A program made the position numbers and the translations under genes. A stretch of DNA of 23,648 nucleotides from SMWC01 sp963581225 (GTDB lineage Bacteria > Pseudomonadota > Gammaproteobacteria > Steroidobacterales > Rariloculaceae): the NCBI GenBank assembly GCA_963581225.1, contig CAUZMW010000037.1, forward strand, positions 1 through 23,648, in the 5' to 3' direction. This document shows, piece after piece, positions 14,894-22,531 of the stretch; positions within the stretch are counted from its first letter, which is position 1; each line of letters opens with the position of its first letter. The notes below the pieces were generated by a model. The model saw only the letters and a program-made list of their open reading frames with translations, was not told the origin of the DNA and did not search any database.

Positions 14894-15244
14894 ATGGAGT
14901 CGATGCGATCATCGTATGAGCCTCTCGCGTTTACCAAGGCTGCCGCCGAGAAGGTTCGCGAGCTTATCGAAGGGGAAGGTAATCCCGCGTTGAAGTTGCG
15001 CGTATACATTTCGGGGGGCGGCTGCTCGGGCTTTCAATACGGTTTCACGTTCGATGAGAAGCATCAAGACGGGGACACTGCGGTACACACGGCTGGCGTC
15101 ACGTTGCTCGTCGATCCGATGAGCGTTCAATATCTACTCGATGCCGAGATCGACTACAAGGAGGACCTGCAGGGCGCGACATTCGTCATTCGCAACCCGA
15201 ACGCCGCCACTACCTGCGGATGCGGGTCGTCATTCGCTGTCTGA
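14894..15244 (+). CDS. erpA: Iron-sulfur cluster insertion protein ErpA
   Basis: This A-type carrier of about 116 residues receives Fe-S clusters from the assembly scaffold and passes them to target enzymes. The family layout is intact: LAFTKAAAEKVRELIE, LRVYISGGGCSGFQYGF with the first cysteine, VDPMSVQYLLDAEIDY, and NPNAATTCGCGSSF with the paired cysteines. The LDAEIDYKEDLQGATFVIRNPNA wording is closest to ErpA. ATG 14894 is chosen; GTG 14891 and ATG 14903 are alternatives, the last having better spacing from AGGTG. It follows the MarR-type gene by 11 bases. Its intact cysteines contrast with the cysteine-less A-type domain in the glutaredoxin fusion encoded just across the divergent promoter. 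Confidence 0.93.
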   Translation: MESMRSSYEPLAFTKAAAEKVRELIEGEGNPALKLRVYISGGGCSGFQYGFTFDEKHQDGDTAVHTAGVTLLVDPMSVQYLLDAEIDYKEDLQGATFVIRNPNAATTCGCGSSFAV

Positions 15245-15319
15245 CAAGTCACCGCCGTTGTTAGAGCGGACGCACCCTTCGATTTCTCGATCCAGGAGAT
15301 GCGAGACATCGATGCTCCC

Positions 15320-15661
15320 ATGAGCCTTGAAGACCAGAAATGTACTCCCTGCCGTGGCGATGTTCCTCCCATGGAGCGGCATGCGGCTGAGGCGCTATTG
15401 CGTAAACTGGGGGGAGAATGGCAGTTAAACGCGGACAGTCATCTAGAACGAACTTACAAGTTTAAGAATTTCCGGCAAGCCATGTCATTAGCCAACAAAG
15501 TGGCCGATATCGCGGAAGCTGAGGGCCATCATCCCGATATTTACATCGCATGGGGCCAATGCCGAGTGGAGGTCTGGACTCACAAGATCAAAGGCTTGAC
15601 GGAGAGTGATTTTTTCTTCGCCGCCAAAGCAGATCGCGCCTTCATGTCATTAAGTACCTAA
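15320..15661 (+). CDS. phhB: Pterin-4a-carbinolamine dehydratase
   Basis: The 113-residue product shows the whole PCD signature: KCTPCRGDVPPM at the N-terminus, WQL and FRQAMSLANKVADIAEAEGHHPDI with the catalytic His pair at 70-71, and VEVWTHKIKGLTESDF with His88. The enzyme dehydrates 4a-hydroxytetrahydropterin formed by aromatic-amino-acid hydroxylases; some bacterial members have been tied to molybdopterin metabolism. No hydroxylase gene is nearby. An in-frame ATG at 15299 abuts AGGAG too closely to be ideal; ATG 15320 gives the family N-terminus and is preferred, though its ribosome-binding site is weak. It follows erpA by about 75 bases and precedes the Rieske gene by 16. Confidence 0.9.
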   Translation: MSLEDQKCTPCRGDVPPMERHAAEALLRKLGGEWQLNADSHLERTYKFKNFRQAMSLANKVADIAEAEGHHPDIYIAWGQCRVEVWTHKIKGLTESDFFFAAKADRAFMSLST

Positions 15662-15677
15662 ATATAGGGGGCACAAT

Positions 15678-15986
15678 ATGAGTGAGTTCGTCAAAGTCGC
15701 AACCATAGAGGAGATCGCTCCCGGTGAATGCAGGAGTGTGGAAGTCTCCGGATCGAGAATCGCTTTGTTCAATGCGGCAGGTAAGTTCTACGCGATGGAC
15801 GATACCTGTGCTCACCGAGCGGGGCCGTTAGGAGATGGAAGCCTGGACGGCACCATCGTCACCTGCCCATGGCACGGTTGGAAGTACGACGTCTCTACCG
15901 GCGCCTGTCAGGCCAAGCCGCGTATCCAATTGACCTGCTACGAAGTTCGGGTCAACGGGGATGACGTGACAATCGCTCTCGGATAG
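15678..15986 (+). CDS. Rieske-type [2Fe-2S] ferredoxin
   Basis: This is a 102-residue cytoplasmic protein, the size of the small ferredoxins of aromatic-ring dioxygenases and of NirD. The cluster ligands are visible as CAHR (Cys44, His46) and CPWHG (Cys63, His66), with the usual GPLGDGSLDGTIVTCPWHGWKYDVSTG spacing. The spacing and the lack of a signal peptide indicate a soluble electron-transfer ferredoxin rather than a membrane bc1 Rieske protein. No ring-hydroxylating oxygenase alpha subunit is present here, so its partner is unknown. It lies in a tight same-strand series between pterin dehydratase and a glutathione transferase, with GGGGG ribosome-binding-like bases 6-10 upstream. Confidence 0.92.
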   Translation: MSEFVKVATIEEIAPGECRSVEVSGSRIALFNAAGKFYAMDDTCAHRAGPLGDGSLDGTIVTCPWHGWKYDVSTGACQAKPRIQLTCYEVRVNGDDVTIALG

Positions 15987-16012
15987 CGGACGCGAATAAA
16001 GGAGCAGTCGTC

Positions 16013-16879
16013 GTGTCTCAGCAGCGTAATCCTAGATTCTGGGCCTCGCAGTGGTACTCAACAAAGCTTGCCAAGGAGCCCTGGCCCGGAGGATGGTACT
16101 GGCACGACGAACGGTATAACTGGTTCGGACCCTACGACGAGGAAGACGACGCGCTAAACGCCCTGAAGTCTCACGTGGTGGAGTCCCACACAGTCACACC
16201 CGACCTCCGTCAGCTTCCGCGCGAGGAGACCTCCCTGTCGCTCTACTACCATCCGCTCTCCATCTATTCACAGAAGGTCCTGATCGCCATGTACGAGAAG
16301 GGGTTTGACTTCGAACGTCAGATCGTGAATCTGATGGAGGAGGAAGCGCGTGCCCAATATCGTGAGATATATCCGATGGGAAAGATTCCGCTGCTTGTTC
16401 TCAACCACGGCCCGCTGATCCCGGAATCAAGCATCATCGTTGAATACCTCGACAGTCTTGGCGGCCCCCGCCTCATCTCTGCAGACCCGGATGTTGCCCG
16501 CAAGACACGCTTCAAGGACAGGATGTTCGATCTCTATCTTAGCGATCCTGTAACGACTCTCTTTTTTCAGGGCATGAAGTCCGAGAGCGAACAGGATCCA
16601 GAGAAGATTCAGACGGCCCGCTTTCGTGTGAATAATGTGTATGACTTCCTGGAGAACGAACTTCATCATCAGACGTGGGCGAATGGTGAAGAATTCTCGA
16701 TGTCAGACTGTGCAGCGGCGGCCGCACTCTTTTATGCGCCTACAATCGTGCCGTTCGACGAATACCCGAATATCAAGGCATATACGCAACGACTGAGCGC
16801 ACGATCTTCAGTGAAACGGGTTCAGGAAGAAGCCGCCCCATACCTGGAAGAATTAAAGCAGAAGCACGCCGAAGGGTGA
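16013..16879 (+). CDS. Glutathione S-transferase with Trp-rich N-terminal extension
   Basis: The 288-residue product starts at GTG with AAGGAG upstream. Residues about 74-152 are a thioredoxin-fold GST domain (SLYYHPLSIYSQKVLIAMYEKG, PMGKIPLLVL with the cis-proline, PESSIIVEYL binding the glutathione gamma-glutamyl group). A helical C-terminal domain runs to about 285 (WANGEEFSMSDCAAAAAL). Ser83 or Ser86 is the likely thiol-activating residue. The first 72 residues are unusual: six Trp within 37 residues, with WPGGWYWHDERYNWFGPY, looking like a small separate fold of unknown role. It is 7 bases from the next gene. GST substrates cannot be read from sequence; neighbours suggest redox or detoxification roles. 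Confidence 0.87.
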   Translation: MSQQRNPRFWASQWYSTKLAKEPWPGGWYWHDERYNWFGPYDEEDDALNALKSHVVESHTVTPDLRQLPREETSLSLYYHPLSIYSQKVLIAMYEKGFDFERQIVNLMEEEARAQYREIYPMGKIPLLVLNHGPLIPESSIIVEYLDSLGGPRLISADPDVARKTRFKDRMFDLYLSDPVTTLFFQGMKSESEQDPEKIQTARFRVNNVYDFLENELHHQTWANGEEFSMSDCAAAAALFYAPTIVPFDEYPNIKAYTQRLSARSSVKRVQEEAAPYLEELKQKHAEG

Positions 16880-16886
16880 AGTCAAA

Positions 16887-17669
16887 GTGCGTGACCTAGC
16901 CGAGCTGCTGGAGCAATTGCGACAAGAAGGATTCGATCGCTCTTTTGGCGGCGAGTTTGACCACCTGAGCCCTGCGAGAGAGTCAAGCGACCAGAATGCC
17001 GGGTCAGTCCGCCTGGTGGACGTCGTTCAACTCGATGCCGGTACTGATCCAGGAGATGACGTGACGGTGTTTCTGTTGGAGACGGATTCAGGGGTTCGTG
17101 GCTATTTGCTGGTTCCAGACAGCTTTCACACGGACCCGGGTAAAGTACGGTTCGTTGACGAGTTGATGGCGTCGAAAAGAACAGATAGAGACCACTTACA
17201 CGCTTCATATATCCGAGAAAAGCCTCAACATGGCACCGTGACTTTAGCGAAAGGTCCAACGATGACCGATCGTGAGATTCTCCTTATATATGACGCAGAA
17301 TGTCCAGTTTGCGATGTCTACTGCCGGCTAGTGCGCATTCGTGCCTCAGTTGGCAAGCTGAAGCTAGTCGATGCGAGAGAATCTACGGCGGTGATGGATG
17401 AGGTCACTCGGGCTGGGCTCGATATCGATCAGGGCATGGTCTTAAAGATCGGGGAAGAGCTCTACTATGGGTCGGACGCTATCCACGCGCTTGCTTTGAT
17501 CTCCAGCCCTAGCGGTCTATTCAATCGATTAAACTATTGGGTATTCAGGTCGCAGGTTCTCTCCCGATCGATTTATCCTCTACTTCGTTTTTTTCGCAAC
17601 CTGTTGCTGAAAGCGCTCAGGAAGACCAGAATAAACAACCTCCGCCTGGACGGTAACGACAGGTTTTAA
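16887..17669 (+). CDS. DUF393 (DCC) thiol-redox protein with N-terminal extra domain
   Basis: Residues 126-245 match the DUF393/DCC family. They begin with REILLIYDAECPVCDVYCR, where CPVC (139-142) is the CxxC redox pair, and continue with VDARES, YGSDAIHALALISSP and a basic helical tail (YPLLRFFRNLLLKALRK). Such proteins are predicted thiol-disulfide oxidoreductases of unproven function. Residues 1-100 look like a distinct small domain (LEQLRQEGFDRSFGGEFDHL; GTDPGDDVTVFLLETDSGVRGYLL) similar in pattern to small proteins often mislabelled as phosphoribosylpyrophosphate synthetase. No stop separates the two parts, but an internal ATG at 17262 with AAAGG upstream could also make the DUF393 part alone. 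The GTG start at 16887 lies 7 bases after the GST gene. Confidence 0.8.
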   Translation: MRDLAELLEQLRQEGFDRSFGGEFDHLSPARESSDQNAGSVRLVDVVQLDAGTDPGDDVTVFLLETDSGVRGYLLVPDSFHTDPGKVRFVDELMASKRTDRDHLHASYIREKPQHGTVTLAKGPTMTDREILLIYDAECPVCDVYCRLVRIRASVGKLKLVDARESTAVMDEVTRAGLDIDQGMVLKIGEELYYGSDAIHALALISSPSGLFNRLNYWVFRSQVLSRSIYPLLRFFRNLLLKALRKTRINNLRLDGNDRF

Positions 17670-17695
17670 ATCAACGGCACCAGGAAATAACCCAA

Positions 17696-18339
17696 ATGCC
17701 GAATAAGGAGCACCCTGGCAAGCGCTCTGAAATCCTATCGCTGTTTCCCACGTTCGTGTGGGAAACTCGATTGGCTCCGAAAGTATGGCGCTCGTTGAAC
17801 GGTCGCTCAAAGAGTATTTGTATGCCCTAATTCCCGGCCTCAAGGTTGGTCAGTCGTGGCAGTCTAGCCATGATCTGCATAGGCTGACAGAGCTCGAAGA
17901 ATTGGCCCAGTGCATCAACTCCACTGCCGCGAGCGTGCTAGAGTTTCTGAAGATTGATTGCCGCGACGTCGAAATTACGGCCTGTTGGGCAACCGTCAAC
18001 GCACCTGGCCGAGGGCACGCCGCCCATGCCCATCCCAACAGCTATTTTAGTGGCGTCTACTACGCGCAGACCCAGGCAGGTGCCGATACCATAAATTTCC
18101 ATGATCCGCGTAGTCAGATGGGTGTTATCCGGCCACCGGTCACCGAACTCATCGCCGCTAATGCGGATCAAGCCCTGGTGAGGGTGCCGGATGGAACGCT
18201 GTTGTTTTTCCCATCGTGGTTACAGCATTCGGTGGATACGAAGTACAGTGAGAAGAACAGAATTAGTGTCAGCTTCAACCTGATATTCTCGGAATATACC
18301 GAGCAACTTTACAAACCATTGTGGGGGAGGGAACGATGA
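17696..18339 (+). pseudogene. 2OG-Fe(II) oxygenase family gene (TIGR02466-like), frameshifted near 17790-17802
   Basis: The body of the protein is in the frame of 17758-18339 and shows the Fe(II)/2OG double-stranded helix: GHAAHAHPNSYFSGVYYAQT with candidate metal His residues, a FHDPRSQ strand, and LLFFPSWLQHSVD followed by RISVSFNLIF. The N-terminus that fits the family, SEILSLFPTFVWETRLAPKVW, is instead in the neighbouring frame from ATG 17696 and runs into a stop at about 17829. Joining them needs a one-base shift near TTGAACGG. Either the gene is broken, the assembly lacks a base, or a second start (GTG 17758) makes a shortened product. AAGGAG-like bases are absent before 17696. It follows the DUF393 gene by 26 bases, in the same direction. 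Confidence 0.7.
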
Positions 18340-18392
18340 TTATCGAGACGATATTGGCGGCCAACGGTTATCGAAAGCGTTTTTCGCATTGA
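18336..18392 (+). CDS. Very small ORF (18 residues) overlapping the oxygenase stop
   Basis: ATG 18336 overlaps the preceding TGA (ATGA) and is preceded by GGGAGGGAACG, a strong ribosome-binding sequence. It encodes MIIETILAANGYRKRFSH and stops at 18392. The first half faintly resembles the start of beta-carbonic anhydrases (ILAAN), so it might be a remnant, but 18 residues are too few to decide. It could equally be chance. Confidence 0.2.
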   Translation: MIIETILAANGYRKRFSH

Positions 18393-18412
18393 GCCGTACG
18401 GAGGAAATCGCG

Positions 18413-18871
18413 ATGCCCGTTAAAAAGCTCAAAGAATTTCTTGACAGCCATGACATTAAGTATGTTTCTATCAGTCATTCACCAGCCTACAGCGCCCAGA
18501 CAATCGCCGAATCGGCACATATTCCGGGGAAGGAGCTGGCGAAAACGGTGATTGTAAAGATCGATGACAAGTTCGCTATGGTAATTTTACCCGCTTCCCA
18601 CCGTGTGCACCTGGGTCATTTGAAAGCGGCAGTTTCAGCATCCCACGTTGAACTCGCGACTGAAACCGAATTGGAGAACCTCTTTCCTGATTGTGAAAGG
18701 GGTGCCATGCCGCCGTTTGGGAATCTCTACGATATGGATGTCTATGTAGCCGAGCAACTGACGGAGGACGACGAGATCGCTTTCAGTGCAGGTTCGCACA
18801 CCGAGCTAATTAGAATGTCCTACAAGGATTTCGAAAACCTAGTTACGCCGAAAATAACTGCACTGACATGA
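18413..18871 (+). CDS. YbaK/ProX-family aminoacyl-tRNA deacylase
   Basis: This 152-residue single-domain protein belongs to the YbaK/ProXp family, which hydrolyses mischarged aminoacyl-tRNA such as Cys- or Ala-tRNA(Pro). Family marks are VSISHSPAYSAQTIAES, the catalytic-type lysine in ELAKTVIVK, VILPASHRV, the MPPFGNLYDMDVYV loop and FSAGSHTELIRM. ATG 18413 is preferred over the TTG 24 bases upstream because GGAGG at 18400-18404 is correctly spaced. It is separated from the frameshifted oxygenase by only the 18-residue ORF. Substrate class (YbaK versus ProXp-ala or other) is not decided by eye. Confidence 0.9.
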   Translation: MPVKKLKEFLDSHDIKYVSISHSPAYSAQTIAESAHIPGKELAKTVIVKIDDKFAMVILPASHRVHLGHLKAAVSASHVELATETELENLFPDCERGAMPPFGNLYDMDVYVAEQLTEDDEIAFSAGSHTELIRMSYKDFENLVTPKITALT

Positions 18872-18976
18872 GTTCCGCAGTAAACGATGCCAACTCCTGA
18901 ATGAGATGCGGACTGGAGCTCTGGCTCGTGCACGAGAGTTCGATTCTGGGGGCGTATATGGAGGGAGTGGTGCAAT

Positions 18977-19419
18977 ATGAACAAAGGGCGTATCTTCGAT
19001 CTGTCACCGGGCGTCGTGGGACAAGTCAGAAAGACCCTTATCCGTCGCGTACTCGAACAAAAAGAAGGGCCGCACATGACGAGTATCGGGCGCTCGGTGA
19101 TCTTGGTCGCAGGAGCCCAAGAATTTCCAGAGACTCAGGGATGCTGTATCATCGAACGGTTGTCGGGAAGGGCCTACCATTCAAGCTCAGATCTGTGTTG
19201 AGCGAGCAGCCGCCCGCTGGAGCCGAGGGAATCGGCTGGCACCGCTACGTCATTACTCAAGGGGACAACACTATCGTCGGCCACCGTCAAGGGAGCACGA
19301 GAGGCGTGACGCTGGCCGTTGAGGAGATCGTGCTGCATCTGAATGAAAGAAAAGCTAGAAAAGTTATCCGCACTACCGTGAGTCCATACCCTTACCGGAA
19401 TATAAGAAGCCCGACCTAA
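18977..19419 (+). pseudogene. Unrecognised small gene, probably frameshifted near 19120-19150
   Basis: Two partial reading frames look coding in succession. From ATG 18977, with GGAGGGAG about 8 bases upstream, one frame encodes MNKGRIFDLSPGVVGQVRKT up to about EFPETQG and then degrades and stops at 19201. The next frame carries GLPFKLRSVLSEQPPAGAEG, GWHRYVITQGDNTIVGHRQG and TLAVEEIVLHLNERK, ending at 19419. I know no family for either part. Joining them needs a one-base shift in the same direction as in the oxygenase gene 1.3 kb upstream. A single long frame from 18901 also exists but its first half is Arg-rich and looks non-coding. Bases 18872-18976 hold nothing else I can support. Confidence 0.35.
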
Positions 19420-19463
19420 TCCCAGCGAATAGTGACTGACCAACTTGATAAATAGGAACAAAA

Positions 19464-20681
19464 ATGACTAAAGAAAAACTAAAAATTGTGTGCGTCTTAT
19501 ATGATGATCCTGTAGATGGATATCCACCGAAGTACGCCCGCGGCGATATTCCCAAGTTATCTAATTATCCTGATGGACAAACAATGCCATCACCAAACGC
19601 AATTGATTTCAGTCCTGGAGATCTGCTTGGATGTGTATCTGGTGAGCTAGGGCTGCGAAAGTTCGTAGAAGACCGCGGTCACACATTTGTTGTTACACAT
19701 GATAAAGATGGTGCAGATTCTGTGTTAGAGAAAGAACTCGTTGATGCCGACGTTGTTATTTCACAGCCGTTTTGGCCGGCTTATATAACTGCAGAAAGAA
19801 TTGCCAAGTCGCCGAAGTTAAAAATGGCCATTACAGCAGGTATCGGTTCAGACCATGTGGATCTACAAGCAGCAATCGACAACGATATTACTGTAACCGA
19901 AGTTACGTATTGCAACAGCATCAGCGTGTCCGAGCATGTTGTAATGATGATCTTGGGCCTCGTTCGTAATTATATTCCATCATACAACTGGGTTATCAAC
20001 GGTGGATGGAATATCGCTGACTGTGTATCTAGATCCTATGATGTTGAAGGAATGCATGTCGGTACTGTTGCAGCAGGTCGGATTGGCTTGGCAGTGCTAA
20101 GACGCATGAAGCCCTTCGATGTGCATCTACATTATTTCGATCGACATAGACTTCCGGAGAAAGTGGAAAGAGAACTCGGCTTAACTGTCCATGATAGCGT
20201 TGAGTCGATGGTTAAGGTCTGTGATGTTGTTACGATTAACTGTCCGCTTCATCCTGAGACAGAAAATCTTTTTGATGAAGAGATGATCAGTAAGATGAGG
20301 CGTGGAGCTTATCTTATTAATACGGCTCGTGGAAAAATTTGTGACCGTAACGCCGTTGCGAAAGCACTTGAGACTGGTCAATTGGCTGGTTATGCAGGGG
20401 ATGTTTGGTTCCCGCAGCCGGCACCTAAAAACCATCCATGGAGAACAATGCCGAATCATGGAATGACACCACATACATCTGGAACTTCACTTGCAGCTCA
20501 AGCCAGATATGCGGCAGGCGTTAGGGAAATTTTAGAATGTTGGTTTGATGATAAACTGATACGAGATGAGTATCTGATCGTAGAAGGCGGAAAGCTTGCA
20601 GGAGCTGGAGCACATTCTTATAGCGAGGGTGACGCAACCGGTGGATCTGAGGAAGCCGCTAAATTTAAAGAAGGTAAATAG
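19464..20681 (+). CDS. fdh: NAD-dependent formate dehydrogenase (metal-free, D-2-hydroxyacid dehydrogenase fold)
   Basis: The 405-residue product aligns along its whole length with the 400-residue FDH of Pseudomonas sp. 101 as I remember it: VCVLYDDPVDGYPPKYARGD, PFWPAYIT, ITAGIGSDHVDLQAAID, TYCNSISVSEHVVMMIL, the NAD-binding GTVAAGRIGLAVLRR, HYFDRHRLPE, NTARGKICDRNAV with the substrate arginine, and TPHTSGTSLAAQARYAAG with the catalytic histidine. It oxidises formate to CO2 with NAD+, without molybdenum, tungsten or selenium. AGGA lies 7 bases before the ATG. The gene is visibly AT-richer than its neighbours, with many A/T-ending codons, which suggests recent acquisition. The neighbouring 2-oxoacid oxidoreductase genes follow on the same strand. 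Confidence 0.95.
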   Translation: MTKEKLKIVCVLYDDPVDGYPPKYARGDIPKLSNYPDGQTMPSPNAIDFSPGDLLGCVSGELGLRKFVEDRGHTFVVTHDKDGADSVLEKELVDADVVISQPFWPAYITAERIAKSPKLKMAITAGIGSDHVDLQAAIDNDITVTEVTYCNSISVSEHVVMMILGLVRNYIPSYNWVINGGWNIADCVSRSYDVEGMHVGTVAAGRIGLAVLRRMKPFDVHLHYFDRHRLPEKVERELGLTVHDSVESMVKVCDVVTINCPLHPETENLFDEEMISKMRRGAYLINTARGKICDRNAVAKALETGQLAGYAGDVWFPQPAPKNHPWRTMPNHGMTPHTSGTSLAAQARYAAGVREILECWFDDKLIRDEYLIVEGGKLAGAGAHSYSEGDATGGSEEAAKFKEGK

Positions 20682-20738
20682 ATTCAGTCGGGAATGGTAC
20701 TATCCTGAAACCGTCTAAATAACGGAGTACTCCACGTC

Positions 20739-22520
20739 GTGAGTTCAACGCAGTTCGACTTCTCTCTCGCCATCGGCGGCGCTGCAGGCCAAGGCATCGC
20801 GACGCCCGGCAACGTCCTCGCGCGACTCTTTACGCGGCGTGGATTGTGGCTGTACGCGTACAACGCCTTTCAGTCGATCGTGCGCGGCGGGCACATCTTC
20901 CTGACCATGCGCATCAGCGATCAGGAGATCTACAACCACGGCGATCATCTCGACATGCTGGTCTGTTTGAACCAGGACACCATGGACCGGCACCTGGGAT
21001 TGATGGGACCGGGCGGCCGCGTGATCTTCGACAGTGACAAGATCAAACCCAGCGAGTTGCCGGAAGGCGTGCAATTATGCCCGATGCCGATAAAGGAGCT
21101 CTCGAACAAGAGCCGCAACAAAGTCATTCAGAACACCATCACGTTAGGCGCCGTCGCCTCTCTGATGGGGCTCGAGTTCGACGTACTCGAGAACGCACTG
21201 AGGTTGCAGTTCGGCCGAAAGGGCGATGCCGTCATCGAAGAGAACACTACCGCTGCGCGTGCGGGTTACGACTACGCTGCGAAGAACTTCGAGGCCTATC
21301 CCCAGCCCATTGCCAAGGGCCCCAAACCCCTGGCGCTTTGGACGGGAAACGAGGCCATGGCCATTGGCGGCGCCGCCGCGGGCGTAAAGTTCTACGCAGC
21401 CTACCCCATGAGCCCCTCCACCGGTGTACTGCACTGGATGGCGCAGAACGCACGCGAGCTCGCCATCATCGTGCGCCAGGCGGAAGATGAGATCGCCGTG
21501 GCCAACATGGTGATCGGTGCCGCGCACGTCGGCGCCCGGGCCATGTGCGCGACCTCGGGCGGCGGGTTCGCGCTCATGACCGAGGCCATCGGGTCGGCTG
21601 CAATGATGGAGATCCCGGCAGTATTCATCAACGTGCAACGCGCGGGGCCCTCCACGGGGGTGCCGACCAAGACCGAGCAGGGAGATCTTTGGCAGGTGCT
21701 GGGCGCGAGCCAAGGCGACTTCGAGCGGTTGATCGTGGCGCCAACGAACGCGCTCGATGCGTTTAAGATCATCCCCGAGCTCTTCAACCTCTGCGACCAG
21801 CACCAATGTCCGGGCATCGTCATCGCGGACTTGTTGATTTCCGAGGGTACCTTCAGCGTCGATCCCGACGACTTAGATTTTCGGCCGAAGATCGACCGCG
21901 GTGAGATCATCAGTAGTGGCGCGGCGAACGGCGAGTACCTTCGCTATGCGATTACCGAAAGCGGCATCTCCCCGCGCGCGCTGCCGGGGCTCGAGGGATT
22001 CGTGCACGTGGTGGCGACGGACGAGCACGACCAGGACGGGGTGCTCATCAGCGATGAGTTCACCAACCCGCACAAGCGCCGGCGCATGGTCGAGAAACGG
22101 GCACGGAAAATTGCGAATGTCGTCGACAATATCGCGGCGCCTGAGCTAGAGGGACCTGTGGATGCCGAGGTGACCTTGGTCGGCTGGGGCTCGACCTATG
22201 GCGTGATCAAAGAAGCGGTGGAGCAACTCGCCGAAAAGGGCGTGACGGTGAATCACCTACCGATTCGATGGCTCGTGCCGTTTCACGCACAGGCAGTGAT
22301 CGACATTGTCAACAACGCCAAGCGCACGATCATCGTCGAGAATAATTATTCGGGACAGTTCCACCGCTACCTGCGGAGCGAGACGGGACTCACCGTCGAT
22401 GGGCACATCCGTAAGTACGATGGCGAGCCGTTCATGCCGCATCACATCGTCGATGGCGTGTTAGAACAGGTGGCGGGCAAGACGAATCACTACGTCCCGT
22501 TGCAGGAAATCATGGTTTAG
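20739..22520 (+). CDS. 2-oxoacid:ferredoxin oxidoreductase, fused gamma-alpha subunit (KorA type)
   Basis: The 593-residue product starts at GTG. Residues 1-190 are the gamma domain (LAIGGAAGQGIATPGNVLARLF; SIVRGGHIFLTMRISD; LGAVASLMGLEF). Residues about 200-593 are the alpha domain, with GNEAMAIGGAAAGVKFYAAYPMSPSTG, RQAEDEIAVANMVIGAAHVGARAMCATSGGGFALM and QRAGPSTGVPTKTEQGDLWQ. This fused order is typical of two-subunit 2-oxoglutarate or related 2-oxoacid:ferredoxin oxidoreductases, which use TPP and Fe-S to make acyl-CoA, CO2 and reduced ferredoxin, or run in reverse. It lies 11 bases upstream of the beta subunit. No ferredoxin gene is adjacent; candidates in the window are the NuoI-like protein and the Rieske ferredoxin. 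Exact 2-oxoacid is not determined. Confidence 0.93.
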   Translation: MSSTQFDFSLAIGGAAGQGIATPGNVLARLFTRRGLWLYAYNAFQSIVRGGHIFLTMRISDQEIYNHGDHLDMLVCLNQDTMDRHLGLMGPGGRVIFDSDKIKPSELPEGVQLCPMPIKELSNKSRNKVIQNTITLGAVASLMGLEFDVLENALRLQFGRKGDAVIEENTTAARAGYDYAAKNFEAYPQPIAKGPKPLALWTGNEAMAIGGAAAGVKFYAAYPMSPSTGVLHWMAQNARELAIIVRQAEDEIAVANMVIGAAHVGARAMCATSGGGFALMTEAIGSAAMMEIPAVFINVQRAGPSTGVPTKTEQGDLWQVLGASQGDFERLIVAPTNALDAFKIIPELFNLCDQHQCPGIVIADLLISEGTFSVDPDDLDFRPKIDRGEIISSGAANGEYLRYAITESGISPRALPGLEGFVHVVATDEHDQDGVLISDEFTNPHKRRRMVEKRARKIANVVDNIAAPELEGPVDAEVTLVGWGSTYGVIKEAVEQLAEKGVTVNHLPIRWLVPFHAQAVIDIVNNAKRTIIVENNYSGQFHRYLRSETGLTVDGHIRKYDGEPFMPHHIVDGVLEQVAGKTNHYVPLQEIMV

Positions 22521-22531
22521 AGGGACCCCCA

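Noticed and set aside
19199..19201. Another possible Sec codon (TGA after SSSDLC)
   Set aside because: Translation past the TGA gives low-complexity non-coding sequence and soon stops; the coding-like signal continues in a different frame instead.
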